Assembly (NCBI GenBank): GCA_019694455.1
Contig: JAIBBY010000013.1
Span: 1 to 64,000, forward strand
Direction of reading: 5' to 3'
DNA length: 64,000 bases
Source of the DNA: Pirellulales bacterium
GTDB lineage: Bacteria > Planctomycetota > Planctomycetia > Pirellulales > JAEUIK01
In this document: positions 43,606 through 53,099 of the stretch, piece after piece
How the letters are laid out: every line of letters starts with the position of its first letter
How positions within the stretch are numbered: the first letter of the stretch is position 1
The notes under the pieces: generated by a model
What the model saw: only the letters and a program-made list of their open reading frames with translations
Database searches by the model: none
What the model was told of the DNA's origin: nothing
Program-made: the position numbers and the translations under genes

Positions 43606-45669
43606 CTAATGCCTGGCCAGATGATGGACGGCGAATGGGTCAATCAAAGTCGCCATTCGCCAGCCTTGCGAACTTGGCTTCGCCGTCGCGCTGGCTTTCA
43701 ATACCGCCGCATGCGTCAGTATTGGCGTGAGATGCGCGTTGGATTCCAAGGGTGGCGCTGGCATTCCTAGCTCAATAGCGCGGGCGAGCAAGCGCGCCGA
43801 TCGGTCCAGGTGATCCTCCGCCCAGCCCGCGTAAATCAACAATGTGGCGCCGTGCCAATAGACTTCCGCTGAGTCTGGACACAGAGCGATCGCGCGATCC
43901 AGATCGTCGATTTCAGTTTGAGACACGGGATCGGCGTCGCGCACGTATCGGCGGATCGCCAAGCGTACGCGATTCACATAGGCCGCGGCGAGTCGCGGAT
44001 CGAGTTGAATTGCTCGTTCCAGCGATTGCTCTGCCTCGTCGTATTGGTTCACCGCGATCTGTTCGTAGCCGAGATTGTTGTAAACCACGGCTGTGTCAAA
44101 TCCGCTCGCAATCGCCTTCTGGTAGAAATCGATCGCCGTCTCATGCTGCGCCAACTTGCCTTTGCAGTAGGCCTCGCAGGCGAGCGGGAAGCCACCTGTC
44201 ATAAGCTGCCGCGCTGAATAAAAGTCGAGCGCCGCCAGCGAGAAGTCACCCAGACCTTGAAACGCATGCCCTCTCGCCAAGAGCGTATCCGCCGAACGAG
44301 GATCATCGTCCAGCACCCGGGAGAAGCAGCGAATCGCCTCTCGAAACTCGCCGGCGCGATAAGCGGCCGTTCCGCGCACGAACTGACGTTCGGCGAACGA
44401 TGGACGCAAAGCCAACAACAATGCAACGAGTGTGACAGCGCACACCGCCAGGGCAGCGAAACCGCCATAGCGCCATTTGTGGGCGATCACGCGGCGGCGC
44501 AGGCGCTGCGGCGGCGCCAAATACCGCCGGAGTGCCGCCGCAACCTCCGCGGCCGACGCAAATCGCGCCGCGGGATCTAGTTCCAAGCACTTGGCGACGA
44601 TCTCCATCAATCCGCGATCGGTGGCACGGCGCAGCCGCTCCAATGCGGAGGTTCGTCCTTGAATCTGCTGCGACAACTGCGCGGCGACCGCATCGGCGTC
44701 GACCGTCGCGGCTTCGCAGGAGAATGGCAAGTCTCCGGTAAGCAGTTCATACAACACAACGCCCAGCGCGAAGATGTCGCAACTTGGGCCAATGCTCGCC
44801 GCTCCGCGCGACCCACGCTCGGCGAATGCTTGAAGTTGTTCGGGCGACATGTACGGCAATGTGCCGCCAAGGGGCAGGTCTACGTGGTCGGTCTGATGCG
44901 CCAAGTTGAAATCGAGCAGCATCGGCACGCCATCGCTCGTCAACAGCACATTCGAGGGCTTGAGGTCGAGATGCAGCACCCCCTGCGCATGGGCATGGCC
45001 CAATCCTTCGGCCATCGCGGCGCCGAGGAGCGCAATTCGCTCGTGAAATTCATAAGAACCGCCAATCGATCGAAGCCCCAGCAACCGTTGAATCGACGCG
45101 CTGTCTTCCGCGGGGGCGCCCAATGCATGGTCGGCCACTGCGTCGATCACATCGCAGAGCGTCAACCGTCCCAGAAACGGCATGCAAATGAGCGACAGCC
45201 CATGCTCGACATCGGCATACACCGCATGCACTGGCACAATGTTGGGATGCGCGAGGGCGCCGAGGATCTTCGCCTCCTGCTCCGCCCCGGTGGTCAGCTT
45301 GACCACCACTTGCCGGTCGCCCAGTCGATTTTCGCGGGCGAGAAACACGCGTCCGAAGCGCCCTCGCCCCAATTCCTCCAGCAACTCAAACCCGTGAAAC
45401 TCTTGACCGGGCGCAACGCCATGCCAGATTTCCGCCGCTGTGTCATGCGCGGCGCTATGCAGGTACGAGTGAACTTGCAGTAATCGCCGCAGCGACGCGC
45501 GGACACTGGGAAACCGCGCACAAAACTCCGCCGGATCGACGCGATTGCCGGCGTCGATCAGGTCGCAGTATTCGTCATAGGCCCGATCGAGCGCCTCCGA
45601 TTTCCGGCGCAGCGATCTCGACACCTGAGTATCGAACTCGGCCTGCGTGTCAGAAGCGACGATGGCCAT
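43606..45669 (-). CDS. Membrane Ser/Thr protein kinase with C-terminal TPRs
   Basis: A 687-residue PknB-type kinase from ATG 45669. The kinase domain (about 90-390) has LLEELGRGRFGRVFLA (P-loop), VVVKL (Lys), HLDLKPSNVLL (catalytic loop, near 231) and LLDFNLAH where DFG is expected, then GTLPYMSPEQL. Catalytic Asp and metal Asp are therefore present; the residue before the catalytic Asp is Leu rather than Arg (non-RD), and the Gly of DFG is Asn. A transmembrane helix (FAALAVCAVTLVALLLAL) near 402-424 is followed by about five TPRs. The N-terminal 80 residues form a helical region found in planctomycete kinases. The ECF sigma factor gene lies 52 bp upstream on the same strand, the known ECF-kinase pairing of planctomycetes. 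Confidence 0.93.
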   Translation of the reverse strand: MAIVASDTQAEFDTQVSRSLRRKSEALDRAYDEYCDLIDAGNRVDPAEFCARFPSVRASLRRLLQVHSYLHSAAHDTAAEIWHGVAPGQEFHGFELLEELGRGRFGRVFLARENRLGDRQVVVKLTTGAEQEAKILGALAHPNIVPVHAVYADVEHGLSLICMPFLGRLTLCDVIDAVADHALGAPAEDSASIQRLLGLRSIGGSYEFHERIALLGAAMAEGLGHAHAQGVLHLDLKPSNVLLTSDGVPMLLDFNLAHQTDHVDLPLGGTLPYMSPEQLQAFAERGSRGAASIGPSCDIFALGVVLYELLTGDLPFSCEAATVDADAVAAQLSQQIQGRTSALERLRRATDRGLMEIVAKCLELDPAARFASAAEVAAALRRYLAPPQRLRRRVIAHKWRYGGFAALAVCAVTLVALLLALRPSFAERQFVRGTAAYRAGEFREAIRCFSRVLDDDPRSADTLLARGHAFQGLGDFSLAALDFYSARQLMTGGFPLACEAYCKGKLAQHETAIDFYQKAIASGFDTAVVYNNLGYEQIAVNQYDEAEQSLERAIQLDPRLAAAYVNRVRLAIRRYVRDADPVSQTEIDDLDRAIALCPDSAEVYWHGATLLIYAGWAEDHLDRSARLLARAIELGMPAPPLESNAHLTPILTHAAVLKASATAKPSSQGWRMATLIDPFAVHHLARH

Positions 45670-45721
45670 GGCGCGACAGTGGGTACTTGAAACGGTGTGA
45701 TCAAACAAAGACAGGCGAAAT

Positions 45722-46333
45722 TCAATCGGCGCTGCCGATCGGCTGCAGCCATAACATTTTATCGATTGCGCGGCGCACCGTGCGCGAACTCACTCCGAGT
45801 TGCTCGCCAATTTCCTCGTAGGAGGCGCCCTGATATTTCATCTGCAACATGGCTTGATATTGCGGCGGATGGCTCGACAGCAATTGCGTCCATCGCTCGC
45901 GGGCAATAGCGAAGTCGCTGGGCGTGGGCTGACGCCGCACGGCGCGGGCGATGACCAGGTCTTCCGCCGAATCGATGCGCACCTCATTTTTCGCCGCTTG
46001 TTTTTGGTACACATGTCGGCGGCGGAAGGCGTCGATCACGCGCCGTTTGGCGATGGTGGTGAGGAACGAAATGAAGTTCTCCGGCGATTGAAAACTTTCC
46101 AGACGCGGGGCCGCCTCGAAGAACGACGCCCAAACGGCTTGCACGAAATCGCCAGAATCGAACGCCACGCGCATTTCGCGGGTCATTGTGCGGCGCACGA
46201 CGCGCAAAATGTGATGCCCGTAAAGCTCGACAATGGTCCAGCCCGCTTCCTGCGAACCGGCGCGGACTTGCTCCAGGAGTTCGCGGAACTCGTCGTGTTC
46301 AATGAATTCGGCGGCGGGCGACGGTGTCGGCAT
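45722..46333 (-). CDS. ECF RNA polymerase sigma factor (kinase-associated)
   Basis: A 203-residue sigma-70 family protein of extracytoplasmic-function type. Region 2 contains DSGDFVQAVWASFFEAAPRLESFQSPENFISFLTTIAKRRVIDAFRRR; region 4 contains PPQYQAMLQMKYQGASYEEIGEQLGVSSRTVRRAIDKML. It would direct RNA polymerase to a regulon that cannot be read from this window. No anti-sigma gene is adjacent; the downstream Ser/Thr kinase is the likely control partner. Confidence 0.93.
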   Translation of the reverse strand: MPTPSPAAEFIEHDEFRELLEQVRAGSQEAGWTIVELYGHHILRVVRRTMTREMRVAFDSGDFVQAVWASFFEAAPRLESFQSPENFISFLTTIAKRRVIDAFRRRHVYQKQAAKNEVRIDSAEDLVIARAVRRQPTPSDFAIARERWTQLLSSHPPQYQAMLQMKYQGASYEEIGEQLGVSSRTVRRAIDKMLWLQPIGSAD

Positions 46334-46370
46334 GATTGCTCATTAGGCTAGCGGAAGGGCGCAGCGGAAA

Positions 46371-47327
46371 CTAAGGTTCCAGCGGGTCCGAATCGGTGCG
46401 GTTGCAGAAGGCGCGATGAATGTCAGCGTCAATTTGATAGTCGACGGCCTGAACCGAGCCGTCGCACAAGGCGAAGTTGCACGTGGCCGGATGCGCGCTG
46501 CCGAACGCCTGAGGTTTTCGCAACGCCAACGTGTCTTGCAGCGGAGGTTCGAATCCAAAGCGATTCGTGTCGACGCAAAACCCGTTGTACATGCTTTCGT
46601 CGTCGCCGGGATCGGCGCCGGTGAAGTACTCGTCTGGCGGCAAGTACTTCTCGCCGAGCAGGTAAGTCGTCGACGCGCCATCGGCGACGTGGTTCAGGCT
46701 GTATTGGCTGCGCACGCAAAACAACCCCGTGATGGCGCGCGTGTTGGGCCAGTGGAAAGCGCTGTCTCCCTCCTCAAGCGTCAGCGGGCCATCAATCGCC
46801 GACGGATACACGTCGCCGCCATTGCCCGCATAGTCGGCTCGGGCGACTTCGAACACCGGGTCGGTTCCACGGGGTTGGCGCAAGTGGGCGCGTCTTTCGG
46901 TGGTGGGCCACGTTTCTGCGGAGCGTCGCGAGGGGCAGTTCAACAGACCGTGCGGCGTGGCCAATCGCTTGGCGCTAAGCTGGCATTGCTCGCCGGCATT
47001 CGCGCCACGCCCCAGGTCGTGCAGGTCTTGCGCTTCGATATCGGGTAGCAGGTTGTAGACCCAGCCGCCGGGTTGGCGCTGGTCAAACCCTCGCTCGGGC
47101 ATGCCCGGCCACGCCATTCCCCACCCGCCGGTGGGAAAATGCCCTTGTCGCTGGTGATGGTTAAGCATTCCGAGCGCCAACTGCCTGAGATGGTTGCGAC
47201 ACTCTGTTAATCGGGCCGATTCGCGCGCCGCCTGAACCGCTGGCAACAGCAATGCGATCAAAACGCCGATGATAGCAAGCACCACCAGCAATTCGATCAA
47301 CGAAAATCCACGGTTACGGAATGCCAT
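46371..47327 (-). CDS. DUF1559 pseudopilin-like protein
   Basis: A 318-residue protein with a type IV prepilin leader: [36 protein letters not shown]. This is followed by [23 protein letters not shown], the DUF1559 hallmark. The C-terminus shows the conserved H-x-G-x-x-N-F-x-x-C-D-G-S-V pattern: [19 protein letters not shown]. Such proteins are very abundant in planctomycetes; they are cleaved and methylated by a prepilin peptidase and probably placed in the envelope by a type II secretion-like system. Specific role unknown. Confidence 0.95.
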   Translation of the reverse strand: MAFRNRGFSLIELLVVLAIIGVLIALLLPAVQAARESARLTECRNHLRQLALGMLNHHQRQGHFPTGGWGMAWPGMPERGFDQRQPGGWVYNLLPDIEAQDLHDLGRGANAGEQCQLSAKRLATPHGLLNCPSRRSAETWPTTERRAHLRQPRGTDPVFEVARADYAGNGGDVYPSAIDGPLTLEEGDSAFHWPNTRAITGLFCVRSQYSLNHVADGASTTYLLGEKYLPPDEYFTGADPGDDESMYNGFCVDTNRFGFEPPLQDTLALRKPQAFGSAHPATCNFALCDGSVQAVDYQIDADIHRAFCNRTDSDPLEP

Positions 47328-47459
47328 CGCACCGAGATTTTAAGACGTCCGCAGCGCCGGGGGAAACAGCATCCGGCGCAAATTCGCAGAGAATTCGGCC
47401 TTTTCTATTTCCGCACTGACGATCTTGTCGCAGTTGTCGCACAAATCATTACCCGCAGC

Positions 47460-48929
47460 TTAAGCGATGAGGTCGTGAATTACCTCGCCACGAACGTCGG
47501 TCAAGCGGTAGTCGCGACCCTGAAAGCGATAGGTTAGCCGGGTGTGATCGAGTCCGAGCAGATGGAGCATCGTCGCTTGCAGGTCGTGCGGATGGACCGG
47601 ATTCTCCACCGGCGCCCAACCCAGTTCATCGGTCGCGCCATACGTGATTCCGCGTCGCAAACCGCCCCCGGCCATGAACATGCTGTTCGAGTACGGATGA
47701 TGATCGCGGCCCAGCAGCTTGCCGTCTTTGGTGCGTCCCTCGCGAAATGGAGTGCGTCCAAACTCGCCAGTCCATACCACCAACGTCTCGTCCAATAGCC
47801 CGCGCTGCTTGAGGTCTAGGATCAACGCGGCGACGGCTTGCTCCATCGATTTACAGCGTTCAATGAGACCGGCTTCAATTTCCTGCTCTCGATTGGTGCC
47901 ATGGAAGTCCCAGCCCCAATCGAACAGTTGCACGAAGCGAACGCCGCGCTCGACAAGTCGCCGCGCTAGCAGGCAATTGTTGGCGAAGCTGGCCGCGCCC
48001 GGCTGCGCGCCGTACGCCGCGAGCACCTGAGCCGATTCTTGAGCGATGTCCATTGTTTCGGGCACGACCGACTGCATGCGAAACGCCAACTCATATTGCG
48101 CGATGCGCGTGGCGGTTTCGGGGTGCCCCGTCTCTTCTGCGGCGATGGTGTTGAGATCGCGCAGCGTATCGAGACTCGCGCGGCGGAGCGCGCGATCCAT
48201 GCCGGGCGGATCGGAAAGATACAACACGGGATCGCCGCCGGTGCGGCATTGCACGCCTTGATGCACCGATGGCAGAAAGCCGCTTCCCCAGGCAGCCTTA
48301 CCGGCGCTGGGCAGCGAATTGCCGGAGACAAAGACGATGTAACCCGGCAGGTCGCGACTTTCGGAACCAAGTCCGTAGGTGACCCACGAACCGATCGACG
48401 CGCGGTTTTGCGCGCGAGGGAAGCCGGTGTAGAAGAGCAACTCGGCCGGACCATGATTGAATTGTTCGGTCCACACCGAACGGACAATCGTCAATTCATC
48501 CACGACACTGGCCAGCCGAGGCAATGCTTGCGACAGCCACGCGCCGCTATCGCCATGCTGCGCAAACTTCTGCCGCGTGCCCAAGAGTTTTGGAGTGCCG
48601 CTGGTGAACGCGAACTGTTTGCCTTTGGTGAGCGACTCGGGGCAATCCTGGCCGTCGCGTTTGACCAGTTCGGGCTTGTAGTCGAAGAGATCCAGATGCG
48701 GCGGGCCGCCCGACATGGACAAGAAGATGACGCTCTTGGCGCGGGCCGGAAAATGTCCCGGCTTGGGAAGAAAGGGATTGTTATCGTGCGCCGCGGACGG
48801 CGAGGCCGCTGGCGCTGGCACACCGTCCATCAAGGCGAGCGCCACGCTCCCTAGACCCAGCGCCGAGTCGCGCAAAAAGTGGCGCCGGGTTCGATGCAGC
48901 AACACGTTTTCCGCAGACGCTAGTTCCAT
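47460..48929 (-). CDS. DUF1501 protein (47-kb pair)
   Basis: A 489-residue DUF1501 protein. Signal-type N-terminus RTRRHFLRDSALGLGSVALAL, then [91 protein letters not shown] and VVWTGEFGRTPFREG, ending HDLQATMLHLLGLDHTRLTYRFQGRDYRLTDVRG. It starts 4 bp after the PSCyt1 gene stop. The family probably acts in the periplasm together with its cytochrome partner. Confidence 0.95.
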   Translation of the reverse strand: MELASAENVLLHRTRRHFLRDSALGLGSVALALMDGVPAPAASPSAAHDNNPFLPKPGHFPARAKSVIFLSMSGGPPHLDLFDYKPELVKRDGQDCPESLTKGKQFAFTSGTPKLLGTRQKFAQHGDSGAWLSQALPRLASVVDELTIVRSVWTEQFNHGPAELLFYTGFPRAQNRASIGSWVTYGLGSESRDLPGYIVFVSGNSLPSAGKAAWGSGFLPSVHQGVQCRTGGDPVLYLSDPPGMDRALRRASLDTLRDLNTIAAEETGHPETATRIAQYELAFRMQSVVPETMDIAQESAQVLAAYGAQPGAASFANNCLLARRLVERGVRFVQLFDWGWDFHGTNREQEIEAGLIERCKSMEQAVAALILDLKQRGLLDETLVVWTGEFGRTPFREGRTKDGKLLGRDHHPYSNSMFMAGGGLRRGITYGATDELGWAPVENPVHPHDLQATMLHLLGLDHTRLTYRFQGRDYRLTDVRGEVIHDLIA

Positions 48930-48933
48930 CGCA

Positions 48934-51408
48934 TTACGGCTTGGTTAAGGTCTCGTCGAGATTCAACACCACATTCGACACCACGGTCCACGACGCCGCC
49001 TCCGCTGGGGCAATCTCGGCAGGCAGTGGCCCTAATGGATCGGTCGCTAGCGCATTTGCCTTGGCGGGTTCGTTGGCGAGTTGAGTATGCGATCGCTCGT
49101 AAAGCGCGACCAGTTGCGCGGCCTCTTGGGGAGTCGCCGGGCGGCCAACCGCCAGGGCAAAAGCGCGGCGAGCACGGGCCGCAGGGACATCAGCCTCGGC
49201 CATCACGCGGCGCGCCAGCGCTTGCGCGCATTCAACAAATACCGGGTCATTGAGCGTGACGAGCGCTTGCAGTGGGGTATTGGTGGGAATCCGCCGCAGG
49301 GAGCACACGTTGCGCTCCGGCGCGTCGAAGGCCACCATCGACGGATACGGCAGGTTGCGCCGCCACCGAGTGTAAATGGCGCGGCGGTGGCGCTCGTCGC
49401 CCGCGCTGGTTTGCCAATCGGTGCTGGCGCCGAAGGCAGCCGCCAATCCAAGCGATGGCTGCGGCGGCTGGACCGGTGGTCCGTACATTTTGGCGCTGAG
49501 CAAGCCACTTGCGGCAAGCGCTTGATCGCGAATCATCTCGGCGGAGAGGCGCACGCGCGGACCGCGCGACAGCAGTCGATTGTGCGGGTCGCGCTGGATC
49601 GCATCATGGTTTGCTCGCGAAGACTGGCGATAGGTCGCGGAGGTGACCAGCAGCTTGAGCATCTGCTTGGTGTCCCAGCCGCTCTCGCGATACTCCACAG
49701 CCAGCCAATCCAGCAAGTCGGGGTGCGACGGCGGATCGCCTTGCGTGCCAAACTCCTCGGCGGTTTCCACCAGCCCGATGCCAAACAACTCTTGCCAGAG
49801 TCGATTCACGGCCACGCGAGAGGTGAGCGGATTTTCGGCGTCGACTATCCAGCGGGCTAGGCCCAACCGGTCGAGCTTGACGCCGGAGGGCGCGGGATGG
49901 AGGGCGGCGGGTACGCCTGGCACGACCGGCTCACCGGGACTTTGAAACTCTCCGCGGATGTAAACAAAGGTGTCGCGGGGAGTGCCGTCGCGCAGGATCG
50001 GCACGGTGGTGCTGATTGGCGCCAACTCGGCCTGGCGCGATTTCAATCGCTGATCGAGCGCTTTCCACTCGCTAGAAAGAGCGCGATGGAAGTCGCGCAG
50101 TTGATCTTGCTGCTTTTGGTCGCGCTTTTCCGCGGGCATGGCGAACAACGCGACAATTTCGGGGGGGAGCGTCGCCGGCTGGATCGTTTCTTCCCATTCG
50201 GCTTGTTTGGCGTCGCGCTGGCCGGTCGCTTCGTCCCACAGGGCCTGCGCCGCAGCCACTTCCGCCTTCAATCGCGCATAGTCGGCCTCGCGACCGACAT
50301 GGGCCAGTTCCATCACGGGATCGTCGGTCTTGAAGTCGTCGGTTTGGTTGAAGATCGAAAAAATCTGGTAATATTCGCGCTGCGTGAAGGGATCGTACTT
50401 GTGCGAATGGCATTGGGCACAAGCAAAAGTTGTTCCCATCCAAACAGCGAAGGTGGTGTTCACGCGATCGACGACGGCGGCGTGGCGGAACTCCTCGGGA
50501 TTAACTCCCCCTTCGGTATTAACCTGCGTGTTGCGATGAAAGCCGGTGGCCAATATTTGTTGGGGCGTGGCATCTGGCAGCAGGTCGCCCGCCAATTGGG
50601 CAATGGTGAAGTCGTCGTACGGCATGTTTTCGTTCAAGGCGCCAATGACCCAATCGCGCCAGCGCCAGATCGTGCGCGGTCCGTCGGGCGCGTATCCCTG
50701 CGAATCGGCGTAGCGCGCCAAATCGAGCCACACCGCCGCCCAGCGCTCGCCGAAGGCAGGGCTTGCGAGCAAACGATCGACCTGCTCGGCATAGGCTGCT
50801 GGGCGGGTATCGTTGACGAAGGTCTCGGTCTCCTCTGGCGATGGCGGCAAGCCGGTCAGATCGAGCGACAAGCGTCGGAGCAGCGTCGCCCGATCGGCGG
50901 GGGGCGATGGCGCTAGTCCATCGCGTTCCAATCTGGCAAGCACTAATTGGTCGATTGGGTTACCCGGCCATTGGGTGTCGCGCACCACCGGTAGTGGTGG
51001 TCGCTCTGGTTTGACGTAGGCCCAGTGCTTGGTGAACGGCGCGCCGCTGGCGATCCAGGCGCGCAAAGTTTCGATCTCGGCCGCCGTGAGCCGCTTGCCA
51101 AGATCGGCGGGGGGCATGACCAGCGATGTATCGCTCGCCGACACACGGGCCAAAAGCTCGCTTTCGTCCGGCTTGCCGGGCACAATCGCGCGTTGCCCGC
51201 TTTCCAGCTCGAGCGTGGCGCTGGCGGCGGTATCGAGTCGCAGCCCAGCCTGGCGAGTGGTTTCGTCCTGACCGTGGCACTGTAGGCAGTTCCGCGCCAG
51301 GATGGGGCGCACATCGCGCACAAAATCGACTGAGTCGGCGCCTACGGCCCCAGCGCGCGGCGCGACGAGTACGACTAGCGTCAACATCGCCATGGCGCGA
51401 ATATTCAT
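48934..51408 (-). CDS. PSCyt1/DUF1549/DUF1553 cytochrome-type protein (47-kb pair)
   Basis: An 824-residue exported protein from ATG 51408 (a GTG four codons upstream is possible). Signal peptide MNIRAMAMLTLVVLVAPRAGAVG; heme motif CLQCH in RPILARNCLQCHGQDETTRQAGLRLD; DUF1549 with LSLDLTGLPPSPEETETF and WLDLARYADSQGYAPD; a second CxxCH in FACAQCHSHKYDPF; a charged helical insert (about 385-460); DUF1553 with NPLTSRVAVNRLWQELFGIGLVETAEEFGTQGDPPSHPDLLDWL. It is more acidic and longer in the mid-region than the copy at 18.7 kb. Covalent heme at both CxxCH sites is likely. Confidence 0.95.
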   Translation of the reverse strand: MNIRAMAMLTLVVLVAPRAGAVGADSVDFVRDVRPILARNCLQCHGQDETTRQAGLRLDTAASATLELESGQRAIVPGKPDESELLARVSASDTSLVMPPADLGKRLTAAEIETLRAWIASGAPFTKHWAYVKPERPPLPVVRDTQWPGNPIDQLVLARLERDGLAPSPPADRATLLRRLSLDLTGLPPSPEETETFVNDTRPAAYAEQVDRLLASPAFGERWAAVWLDLARYADSQGYAPDGPRTIWRWRDWVIGALNENMPYDDFTIAQLAGDLLPDATPQQILATGFHRNTQVNTEGGVNPEEFRHAAVVDRVNTTFAVWMGTTFACAQCHSHKYDPFTQREYYQIFSIFNQTDDFKTDDPVMELAHVGREADYARLKAEVAAAQALWDEATGQRDAKQAEWEETIQPATLPPEIVALFAMPAEKRDQKQQDQLRDFHRALSSEWKALDQRLKSRQAELAPISTTVPILRDGTPRDTFVYIRGEFQSPGEPVVPGVPAALHPAPSGVKLDRLGLARWIVDAENPLTSRVAVNRLWQELFGIGLVETAEEFGTQGDPPSHPDLLDWLAVEYRESGWDTKQMLKLLVTSATYRQSSRANHDAIQRDPHNRLLSRGPRVRLSAEMIRDQALAASGLLSAKMYGPPVQPPQPSLGLAAAFGASTDWQTSAGDERHRRAIYTRWRRNLPYPSMVAFDAPERNVCSLRRIPTNTPLQALVTLNDPVFVECAQALARRVMAEADVPAARARRAFALAVGRPATPQEAAQLVALYERSHTQLANEPAKANALATDPLGPLPAEIAPAEAASWTVVSNVVLNLDETLTKP

Positions 51409-51535
51409 CGTCGCAGTCACGATTCGTATCTGTCGGACCGAAACCGTCAGGATACTCGGCTGACAACCTCAGTAACAAGCATTCGCGCGTATCGGCCGTA
51501 TGCGCAATGGCCGCAAGTGCCGACGCCCACGCAAC

Positions 51536-51579
51536 AAAAAAGCACTGGTTCAAGAACCTTGAGATTCTTGAACCAGTGC
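51536..51579 (-). terminator. Rho-independent terminator
   Basis: Arms GCACTGGTTCAAGAA and TTCTTGAACCAGTGC (51542-51556 and 51565-51579) pair perfectly over 15 bp with an 8-nt loop. On the minus strand the stem is followed by T6 (51541-51536). It ends the PEP-CTERM gene at 51609. Confidence 0.87.
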
Positions 51580-51608
51580 CAGAGATTCCAGCGAAGCAGT
51601 AAGCGGCG

Positions 51609-52487
51609 CTAGGCGGAGCGGCGCTTCATACGGCGTACCAAGGGCAATGCCGCAAACAGGCCGACGCCGAGCAGTACGATCGATCCCGGCTCGGGGACCA
51701 AAATGCCGGTGAAGACCACAGTGCCGCCAAACACAGCGTTGATGCCGGCGCCGAGGGTGGTGTCGCCTACGCTAAAGAGCGGCACCGTCACATTGAGCGG
51801 CAGCGTGAGGGTGACTGGTTGAGCGCCCGGCGGGCCATTGCCAAGCGCGATCGAGCCGAGCGACCCGTTGGGCAACGTAACCGTGGCCGCGTTTGTCAAA
51901 AAGTTAATCGAGTCACTGCCAATGAAGTTCAGGTAGCCCGACGAGCTGTAGCTGAAATTGCCGCCGCTGAGCGTCAGGTCGAGTCCACTGAAATCATATG
52001 TGCCCGTGCCAACTCCCGCGGCGACGGGCAGGTAGCTGTCGCCATCGGCAATGGTGATATGTGGGGCCACCAATCCGAGGGTGACGCTGCCGCCGCCGAC
52101 AAACGGAATGTTGGGACCATTGAGGGTCTGCACAATGTCGATAAACGTGAATCCGCCGCCGAGGCTGGTGAGTTGCCCTGGCGTGCCGGGTTGCGGGCCG
52201 CTGGTGAGCAAGTCGCCCAAGAAGCCAAGGGTTGCGGGCGGAACCGCGTTGATCGCCGGCGCCGCGCCCTGAGGTGTGGCGTTTACCGCCGGAGTGCTCA
52301 GATCGTAGTGACCGAGCAAAGGAATGTCCGCAAAGAAAGTCAGCTTCGCGGTGAAGTTGCTTTGAGCGGAGTCGACTCCCAGCGCCATGCGGGCGGCTTG
52401 AGTCGGTTGCGCGAGCGCAAGCAGCGCAATCGCGGATAGAGCAACGGTCGCGCAGCGACCTGCAAGAGCATTCAACTTGTTCGTCAT
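51609..52487 (-). CDS. PEP-CTERM surface protein (choice-of-anchor type)
   Basis: A 292-residue protein from ATG 52487, preceded by AAGGGAG about 11 nt upstream. Signal peptide LAGRCATVALSAIALLALAQPTQA. The body is a single beta-rich domain with Gly/Thr-rich strands (VTLGLVAPHITIADGDSYLPVAAG; LNFIGSDSINFLTNAATVTLP). The C-terminus LVPEPGSIVLLGVGLFAALPLVRRMKRR is a PEP-CTERM sorting signal. It has its own terminator downstream and a hairpin in its leader, suggesting a monocistronic, independently controlled gene. Confidence 0.85.
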   Translation of the reverse strand: MTNKLNALAGRCATVALSAIALLALAQPTQAARMALGVDSAQSNFTAKLTFFADIPLLGHYDLSTPAVNATPQGAAPAINAVPPATLGFLGDLLTSGPQPGTPGQLTSLGGGFTFIDIVQTLNGPNIPFVGGGSVTLGLVAPHITIADGDSYLPVAAGVGTGTYDFSGLDLTLSGGNFSYSSSGYLNFIGSDSINFLTNAATVTLPNGSLGSIALGNGPPGAQPVTLTLPLNVTVPLFSVGDTTLGAGINAVFGGTVVFTGILVPEPGSIVLLGVGLFAALPLVRRMKRRSA

Positions 52488-53099
52488 CACTGGCATCTCT
52501 CCCTTCTGTGCGTGAACCGCGATCGCATGTCGATCGCGGCAAAATTTGGTTGACTGACCCCTCGACCGCTTCCAGTCGAGTCTGGCAGTGACCTGTTCAC
52601 GTGCAGACGGAGAGTTGCGTGACCGAAACGAATTGCCCAAGCAGGAACTGTGCAATCAACAAGATCGCAGGCGCCATGACCGAACCGCTATGTCACAGCA
52701 ACTCATCGTTGCGCGAACTGCGGGGGGTGAGGTCAATGCCCGAGCAATAGTTGCCGGACCGAGCCGATGAAGAAGCGAATGGATCAGGACAGGCGGTCAG
52801 GTCGCCAACAGTACGACCTATCCATTCGAATTTCGGCTCTCAACTCACCGTCATTAGCGTTACCAGGGCCTGTCGGGCGCCCCCGCAAATTGGGGGGCAC
52901 TGGTAACAGAGTAAATCGGTCGTTCCAGAATGCAAGCACTTTTTTGATAAAATCCACAAATCGAACTTGCAGGGCATTTTTGCGGTGATTTCAAGCGGTT
53001 TTGTGGGTGATTCACGCGACCAAAATGGCAAAACCAGTTCGCCAAACTGGGTGCTATTCATTCGGCACTTTACTGCATCGCAGTTGTTACGATGAAGTA
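52488..53099. other. 612-bp divergent intergenic region
   Basis: It separates the PEP-CTERM gene (minus) from the SGNH hydrolase gene (plus) and holds both promoters. Apart from the inverted repeat at 52517 and a short CTCGAC/GTCGAG stem nearby, I see no gene. The part nearest the hydrolase gene is more AT-rich than the surroundings. Confidence 0.45.
52517..52539 (-). promoter_or_regulatory. 9-bp inverted repeat in the leader of the PEP-CTERM gene
   Basis: CCGCGATCG-CATGT-CGATCGCGG, perfect arms with a 5-nt spacer, 30 bp upstream of ATG 52487. It could form a leader hairpin or bind a regulator. Confidence 0.4.

Noticed and set aside
44659-45483. Open frame of 274 codons on the plus strand
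   Set aside because: Opposite the kinase domain; no recognisable content.
49897-50916. Open frame of 339 codons on the plus strand
   Set aside because: Antisense of the second PSCyt1 gene; low-complexity Gly/Arg composition.
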